From assembly GCA_947476925.1 (NCBI GenBank), contig CANJSF010000003.1:124001-188000 (forward strand): a DNA stretch of 64,000 bases, given 5' to 3'. The translations under genes were made by a program, and so were the position numbers. The notes beneath the pieces were generated by a model. That model worked only from the letters and a program-made list of their open reading frames with translations. It made no database searches and was not told the origin of the DNA. This document shows positions 58,846-64,000 of the stretch, piece after piece; positions within the stretch are counted from its first letter, which is position 1, and each line of letters begins with the position of its first letter. The stretch is from Rhodospirillaceae bacterium (GTDB lineage: Bacteria > Pseudomonadota > Alphaproteobacteria > Rhodospirillales > Rhodospirillaceae).

Positions 58846-61383
58846 ATGCAGTTCAAACGCAACCAACGCATTTTCGCAGCACTTATGGCCACCACAGCGG
58901 TAGTGGGATTTGTTGCGCCAGCTTTCGCGCAGATTGAAGAAATTATTGTCACCACGCGCAAACGCGCTGAGAACTTGCAAGACGTGCCGATCGTGATCAC
59001 GGCATTCACGTCCGAGGTCATGCAACGCAAAGGTATCGAGACGCTCCAAGACGCCACAAAATACACCCCTGGCATCAGCTACGAAGAAGGTTTCTCGCGG
59101 CAAGACACACGCATCACGATCCGTGGCCTATCGCCCACGCGTGGTCGGCAAAACGCCGCCATTCTTGTCGATGATGTGGATATTTCTTCGGAAGCCATTG
59201 CCTCGGCCGGCGGCTCAATGTTCATCAACCCGCGCTTGTTTGATGCCGAGCGCGTCGAAGTCGTGAAAGGTCCACATTCCGCGCTGTATGGGCGATCAGC
59301 CTTTGCTGGCGCAATCAATTACATCACCAAAAAGCCCAGCGATTCAGTTACGCTCAACGCATACGCCGAACTGGCAAACCCCGGCAAGATTGAAGGGCGT
59401 GTGAGTGCCAGTGGCCCCATTATTGAAGGCAAACTTGCCCTTGGCGGTGCTTTGGCGCTTTGGCATTCAAATGGGTTTTATACCAACACCGTCAGCGGCA
59501 GAAATGTTGGCGGAACCGATGGGCACGGCGCATCGATCAGCGCCACCATTAAGCCTGCAGAAAATCTCAAGATTTTTCTGCGAGGTGAATACAGTGATGA
59601 TCATTTCGACCCCGAGGCACGGACATATATTTCGGCAACGCCAAATCTACTGACATTGCCCGCGTCTGCTGTTGGACAAGGCATTCCAGGGATCGCAGCG
59701 GGCACGACAACGACATCGGCCGTATTGGGCGTTATTCCGTCGGCAAGGCAAATTCAGCCGGTACGCCTGAGCCTCAATCCGCGCACGGGGGCAGAGTACC
59801 CAGGCGATGATCGCTTGATCAAATCCCTCATGTTGCGCGCTGAGGGAGAATTCAGCGTCGTGAATGTCATTTCATCGGGCTACTACGGAGATTCAAAAAG
59901 CGTACAGTTCCACGACACATTGGGGGCTGGCGATGCCAAGGCGGTCAATGCCATCCAAGAAACGCATTTTATCACCACGAATAAGCTGCTAAGCGAGGAC
60001 CTGCGCCTAGAGTCGAACGCGGAAGACGGCCCCTTGAAATGGACGCTGGGTGGCTTGTTCTGGAACGAAGTGACGCGCCAGACTGGCCAAAGTAACGCCT
60101 GCGTATCAACAGTCGGCGGTTGCGCAACAATCCTTTCAACGCTCGGCGTGGCGCGGCCGTTCTTCAATCCCGGCCCGAACCAATACGACCGCGATACCCA
60201 CAATTATTCAGTTTATGCACTGGCTGAATATTCGATCACAGATGCCATCCGTCTGTCCGTCGAAGCACGTCATACTTGGGAATCTGAGCGTGTTAACGCG
60301 ACGGTGAACACGACCAGCATTGGCTGTGTGGGCTTGCAGCGGACTCTCAATTTGGTGACCGGCGTGTTGAGTTGCACGGTCCCTGCCCCGCAAACCCAGA
60401 CACCAGTTGTCGCGGTCTTTTCCGATGGCTCGACGCAACGCGGCACAAAAACGAAGAGCGAGTTCACGACACCGCGCGCAACATTGGAATACAAATTTGA
60501 CCAAGGCCAAATGGTCTATATTTCAGCGGGCGAAGGCATTAAGCCCGGCGGTGTTTTGTCGCTGCTGGCGCCGACTGTCATTACAGTCGCGGGCCAAAAC
60601 GTTGGCGCCGACTTTACCAACACCAAGTTCTTGAAAGAAAAACTGTGGGTGTATGAACTGGGCCTGAAAGCCGACTGGCTTGATGGCAAGGTTCGCACAA
60701 ACGCTGATATTTTCTATCAAGATTTCAAATTCAAACAAGAAACCGGAACGCGCCTCGGCTCTGATGGCATACCGATCCCGGGCCCGGCAAACGCAGAAAA
60801 AGCCGTATCAAAGGGCTTTGAGTTTGATGGGACGGCGGTTGTAACCGACATTCTGACTCTGTCGGCCGGATACGCTTACATCGACGCCACCTACAAGAAA
60901 TTTATCGCGCAACAAAGTTCGGCTGCAAACATTGCGCTTGCAGGAAATTGCACGGTGATTACTCCGCCCACGGGCACCAAATATTGCAGCGTCAGCTACG
61001 CTGGAAAGCGGTTGGCCTTATCGCCGAAACATACGGTCAACATGAGCGTAGAACTTAAAGCCGAGGCGTTTGCCGACGTTGATTGGTTTATCAACTTGGA
61101 CACGCGCTACATGAGCAAGCGTTTCACAACGTTCGACAACAACACAATTTTAAACTCGTATGTTGTGTCGGACATCCGCGCAGGTCTGAGCGCAAAGAAC
61201 TGGCAACTCACAAGTTATGTGAACAACGTCACAAACAACGACGCGCTTAAAACCGGCGGGGTCGCCCTGCCCGACTTCACCAGCGGGTTTATCAGCCCTG
61301 TCTCGCCCGGTTTGCCCAGTGGCTTCTTGGCCAACCTGCCTGATAAGCGCCAGTTCGGCGTACGCGCTTCATACAACTTCTAA
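58846..61383 (+). CDS. TonB-dependent outer-membrane receptor (second of a tandem pair)
   Basis: The 845-residue protein has a signal peptide (about 1-28, ending AFAQ), the same TonB-box/plug start (IEEIIVTTRKRAENLQDVPI), then DATKYTPGISYEEGFSRQDT, ITIRGLSPTRGRQNA and ERVEVVKGPHSALYGRSAF, and a beta-barrel ending FGVRASYNF. It is clearly paralogous to the upstream receptor over plug and barrel, with differing extracellular-loop regions, so the ligand is probably related but not identical. AAGGGGG precedes the ATG. A terminator follows. Confidence 0.93.
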   Translation: MQFKRNQRIFAALMATTAVVGFVAPAFAQIEEIIVTTRKRAENLQDVPIVITAFTSEVMQRKGIETLQDATKYTPGISYEEGFSRQDTRITIRGLSPTRGRQNAAILVDDVDISSEAIASAGGSMFINPRLFDAERVEVVKGPHSALYGRSAFAGAINYITKKPSDSVTLNAYAELANPGKIEGRVSASGPIIEGKLALGGALALWHSNGFYTNTVSGRNVGGTDGHGASISATIKPAENLKIFLRGEYSDDHFDPEARTYISATPNLLTLPASAVGQGIPGIAAGTTTTSAVLGVIPSARQIQPVRLSLNPRTGAEYPGDDRLIKSLMLRAEGEFSVVNVISSGYYGDSKSVQFHDTLGAGDAKAVNAIQETHFITTNKLLSEDLRLESNAEDGPLKWTLGGLFWNEVTRQTGQSNACVSTVGGCATILSTLGVARPFFNPGPNQYDRDTHNYSVYALAEYSITDAIRLSVEARHTWESERVNATVNTTSIGCVGLQRTLNLVTGVLSCTVPAPQTQTPVVAVFSDGSTQRGTKTKSEFTTPRATLEYKFDQGQMVYISAGEGIKPGGVLSLLAPTVITVAGQNVGADFTNTKFLKEKLWVYELGLKADWLDGKVRTNADIFYQDFKFKQETGTRLGSDGIPIPGPANAEKAVSKGFEFDGTAVVTDILTLSAGYAYIDATYKKFIAQQSSAANIALAGNCTVITPPTGTKYCSVSYAGKRLALSPKHTVNMSVELKAEAFADVDWFINLDTRYMSKRFTTFDNNTILNSYVVSDIRAGLSAKNWQLTSYVNNVTNNDALKTGGVALPDFTSGFISPVSPGLPSGFLANLPDKRQFGVRASYNF

Positions 61384-61404
61384 AAACGTTAGAAGCGAAA
61401 CAAA

Positions 61405-61438
61405 AAAAGCCCCTCCTGGGAAACCAGGAGGGGCTTTT
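61405..61438. terminator. Bidirectional rho-independent terminator after the second receptor gene
   Basis: AAAAGCCCCTCCTGG pairs with CCAGGAGGGGCTTTT around GAAA, with A and T runs on both sides. It serves the receptor and the convergent membrane-protein gene. Its stem is nearly the same as that after the first receptor. Confidence 0.88.
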
Positions 61439-61457
61439 GCTATGTACGGGCAGAAGT

Positions 61458-62519
61458 TTAATTGGTTGCCGCTGGTTTACGGCTCAGTGCGCGGCCCAGC
61501 ACGACAATGCCCCAGGTGATAAAAGCCACCAGGAACGCCAGCGCGTACAACACCACCGGCACGCGGAAGACCTCGTTGATTTTGTCCCACCCACGGAAAA
61601 ACTGAAACGCCACCACAATGCCGCCGATGTAGGCGGCCCAAAATGTCCAGCGCAGCCAGTTGGGAAGCCCTAGGCCGTACATTTGGGTGATGACGAGCAT
61701 GGCCATAAAGCCAAAGCCGAATTGCGCCCAGCCTTCGCCGCTGCCCAACACCACAGCAACAATGGTGCCGTGGATCAGCACCATCACCTCCATCACGACC
61801 ATCCAATATTTATTGGTGTGCATGCGGGTGAAAAACAAACTGCCCTGCACCATAATTAGCGTGGTGTAGAGCGTGCCCAGCAAGTGCCCGATGTTGGAAT
61901 CCATCGGGTGATACCAAAACGTATAAATGATCGCCCAGGCAAAGATGTAGCCGTGATATTTACGCAATGCCCGGCCCGCTTCTTGCATCATTGGCGCGCG
62001 CGCGCCCATTGCTAACCCGCGCCGTTGGTTTTCCATCACCAGCACCATGGCCAGCAAAATAATCACCGACCCTTGCGAGGTCATAATGTGGGTGTCTTGC
62101 GCCGTTCCATCGTAAAACAGGTGCGTTTGCAGCAAATGCAGCAAAATGAATATGGCATTCACGCCCAACGCAATGATGTTGGCCGGGTGCAGTTTGTCTG
62201 AATACTTCAGGCCCTTTTCTTGGGCGTAGTAGATCAGTCCCCAAATCGAGACCTGATGCAGGATGTAACCACCCCAGGCCGTGGCCCGGCTCCAGACAGT
62301 TGGATTCGTCAGCTTCCAATAGTAATGGGCAAAGCCGGTATCGGGCGCAAAAGCGATTGGCGGCAATAAAGGGGCCAGAGCGCGGATGAGGGCTACATAG
62401 CCGATACAGAACAGAATACCTGCAATCAGGCCCTGGGTAGCCGGGATATTGGCCCAAAACGGCGTACGGTCGGTTGTCGGGGCGTGGATCGGTATGTTAT
62501 CGGCGGTGGCATCCGTCAT
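61458..62519 (-). CDS. Uncharacterised polytopic membrane protein
   Basis: The 353-residue protein (from ATG 62519, preceded by AAGGAGGT) has about eight or nine membrane helices: starts around GLIAGILFCIGYVALIRALA and ends with YALAFLVAFITWGIVVLG. Several His and Trp residues occur inside or next to helices (WGGYILHQVSIWGLIYYAQ, FILLHLLQTHLFYDGTAQDT), which might bind heme or metal, but I cannot name a family. It is convergent with the second TonB receptor across the terminator at 61405 and is followed by the divergent sensor gene on the right. Confidence 0.75.
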   Translation of the reverse strand: MTDATADNIPIHAPTTDRTPFWANIPATQGLIAGILFCIGYVALIRALAPLLPPIAFAPDTGFAHYYWKLTNPTVWSRATAWGGYILHQVSIWGLIYYAQEKGLKYSDKLHPANIIALGVNAIFILLHLLQTHLFYDGTAQDTHIMTSQGSVIILLAMVLVMENQRRGLAMGARAPMMQEAGRALRKYHGYIFAWAIIYTFWYHPMDSNIGHLLGTLYTTLIMVQGSLFFTRMHTNKYWMVVMEVMVLIHGTIVAVVLGSGEGWAQFGFGFMAMLVITQMYGLGLPNWLRWTFWAAYIGGIVVAFQFFRGWDKINEVFRVPVVLYALAFLVAFITWGIVVLGRALSRKPAATN

Positions 62520-62765
62520 GGGGACCTCCTTACGCACTGCAGCATTATGGGCAGCCTAGCGATCCGCCGCGCGACATCAAGACCGCCCCTGGCGCCAGTC
62601 TGCCTGGCGGCAGCCTACGGATCGCCCTTTCGACAGACAAATCAGGGCTTTACGCCCCATACCAAAGATCGCTGGAACCAAGCCTAGAAAGCCAACATTC
62701 TATCTCTAGATCAGAGGCTTAGCTGCTCCTGGCACTTCACACGGCAGAATAAAGATACCCCTCTC

Positions 62766-64000
62766 TTGCTGCACTTTTTCACCAAGCGAACCGCGCGGCA
62801 ACAATGGGGGATTTTCCTCGTCGGTCTATTTTTGCTTTTGGCTTCGATTGTTGCGGTATTCACTTGGTATGTTTTTAAACAAGTATTGTCCGAGAACGTC
62901 GACGATAGCCGGAACTTGGCAACGAATGCGGCCGTAAAGCTTTCGGCCATCCTCGAAGACGATCTTCAGTTTTTAGCGGGAATCGCTGCTTCACCCGAAG
63001 CTCAAAGACTTGGGTCGAAATCGTGCGACCCCGTAATCGCGTTTATGCGCAATTTCCGCAGCAATCCATACGAACGAATTTGGCTCGTCACAACAAGCGG
63101 CGAATTAGTTTGCGCGCCCGAAGGCACCGCCGCAGACCGAGCCCTGGTTACAACTCAGCACCCCTGGTTTCAGTCTGGGCTCAAGGCCGATGGGTTTTCG
63201 ATCGGTCACGCTTTTCTCACCTTCCCAACAGCACGTTGGACAATCCCGCTTACGCATACAGTTCGTGACGCACAAAATAGAGTGATCGGTCTCGTGGTGC
63301 TGGCTGTCGATTTGAAGTCGCTGCAAAAGCGCATCTTCATTGACGGCGAAACACCTGGCGGCTTTCGTGGCGGGATCACTGACGAGAACAACTTGCTCCT
63401 GTTGCACAATGATCCGGCTTTGATTGGCACCAAAATTGACCCCAACTCCCAACGGACGCAGGCCCTGGGCAATGAAACCTTCCGCGTGTTGGGGCTCGAC
63501 AATACGTGGCGCTACTGCGGCGCGGCGCAGCCGAAGGGAACAACGTGGCGGGCGTTTTTTTGCACGCCCGAAGATGTCGCCCTGGCGACCGCGCGGAAAG
63601 ATGCGACCTACGCCGCATTGGTGGGGATTGGCATTTTTGGGCTATTTGCCCTGGGTATCTTCTTGTTTAGCCGAATCAATATTGATCGGGATGATTCGAA
63701 CATTAAGAGAGTGAGCGATTTAACTCGCCTGCAAGATTTTTTATGGAGCAATATTCCCGTTGGGTTGGCGTTTTTTGATTCAAATGGCGTTACGATGGAG
63801 GCCAACGATCAATTAGCCACCATGATGCGCCGCCCACGCGAAGGCCTTATCGGAAAAAAGCTGAATGAATTTGCCGTAGAGTCGAACGATCAGCAACGTA
63901 TCGGATTGGAAAAAAGCGGTTACGGACGTTGGACAAGCGCGTTCAAACGCTCAGATGGCACGACGATTGATATTGAAACGACAGTCAGAAAATTCACCGC
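62766..64000 (+). CDS. Membrane-bound Cache-type sensor with PAS domain (3' end cut by window edge)
   Basis: A single open frame runs from a TTG at 62766 to the right edge (411 residues visible). It has a first membrane helix at about 14-37 (WGIFLVGLFLLLASIVAVF), a large extracytoplasmic region (about 38-281, Cache-like, with KLSAILEDDLQFLAGIA and GFRGGITDENNLLLLHNDP), a second helix at 282-303, and a PAS domain from about 320 (LQDFLWSNIPVGLAFFDSNG, then MEANDQLATMMRRPREGL). The output domain lies beyond the window (kinase or diguanylate cyclase). No in-frame ATG occurs before the first helix, so a TTG start is inferred. Confidence 0.75.
   Translation, partial: MLHFFTKRTARQQWGIFLVGLFLLLASIVAVFTWYVFKQVLSENVDDSRNLATNAAVKLSAILEDDLQFLAGIAASPEAQRLGSKSCDPVIAFMRNFRSNPYERIWLVTTSGELVCAPEGTAADRALVTTQHPWFQSGLKADGFSIGHAFLTFPTARWTIPLTHTVRDAQNRVIGLVVLAVDLKSLQKRIFIDGETPGGFRGGITDENNLLLLHNDPALIGTKIDPNSQRTQALGNETFRVLGLDNTWRYCGAAQPKGTTWRAFFCTPEDVALATARKDATYAALVGIGIFGLFALGIFLFSRINIDRDDSNIKRVSDLTRLQDFLWSNIPVGLAFFDSNGVTMEANDQLATMMRRPREGLIGKKLNEFAVESNDQQRIGLEKSGYGRWTSAFKRSDGTTIDIETTVRKFT

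Overview
The window looks like a stretch of alphaproteobacterial chromosome with moderately high GC. Supporting signs are a DUF1491 gene at the left edge (an alphaproteobacterial family), an lpiA-acvB pair, several Tat-type and Sec-type leader peptides, tandem TonB-dependent receptors, and dense co-oriented genes with clear Shine-Dalgarno sites. I cannot name the genus. I see no rRNA, tRNA, IS element, prophage or CRISPR array. I also see no recognisable DNA-binding transcription-factor gene in 64 kb. The only sensory protein is cut by the right edge.

Layout. 1-3.2 kb: DUF1491 (cut), a MotA-type stator gene without motB, an unknown gene, a small VOC protein and a zinc-ribbon ORF. 3.3-11.1 kb: two tandem MATE exporters, then acvB and lpiA (lysyl-phosphatidylglycerol hydrolase and synthase/flippase) divergent from a two-pore-type K+ channel across a perfect 8-bp inverted repeat. 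11.2-15.6 kb: an ABC ATPase, an FtsX/MacB-like permease and an HlyD adaptor forming one exporter. 15.6-25.6 kb: methyltransferase, DJ-1/PfpI protein, MDR oxidoreductase, fasciclin protein, a two-domain nitrilase, OsmC, Nudix, mercaptopyruvate sulfurtransferase, an F420-reductase-like protein and an unknown secreted protein.

25.7-46.4 kb is the most unusual part: short operons of small-molecule enzymes with repeated families. It holds a GlcD-type flavoenzyme, SnoaL, YdhR and nitrilase-like operon in which the nitrilase nucleophile is Ser; two Tat-exported flavin amine oxidases; three paralogous double-cupin proteins with SnoaL and VOC partners; a frameshifted transglutaminase-like gene; a CsgG-like lipoprotein relative; a cytochrome c; and a nitrilase, solute-binding protein and DUF2177 operon sitting between the two halves (adaptor and pump) of an RND efflux system.

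46.7-64 kb: the RND pump; a six-gene leftward run combining the DUF350/YgiB-type/glutathionylspermidine-synthase-like module with an Mpo1-like protein, an M29-type aminopeptidase and a SnoaL protein; an alpha/beta hydrolase; two tandem TonB-dependent receptors, each with its own terminator; an unknown polytopic membrane protein; and a membrane-bound PAS sensor running off the right edge. Taken together, the window suggests an oligotroph or soil/water heterotroph with substantial uptake (TonB receptors, binding protein), catabolic (nitrilases, amine oxidases, cupins, flavoenzymes) and export or envelope-defence (MATE, ABC, RND, lysyl-PG) capacity.
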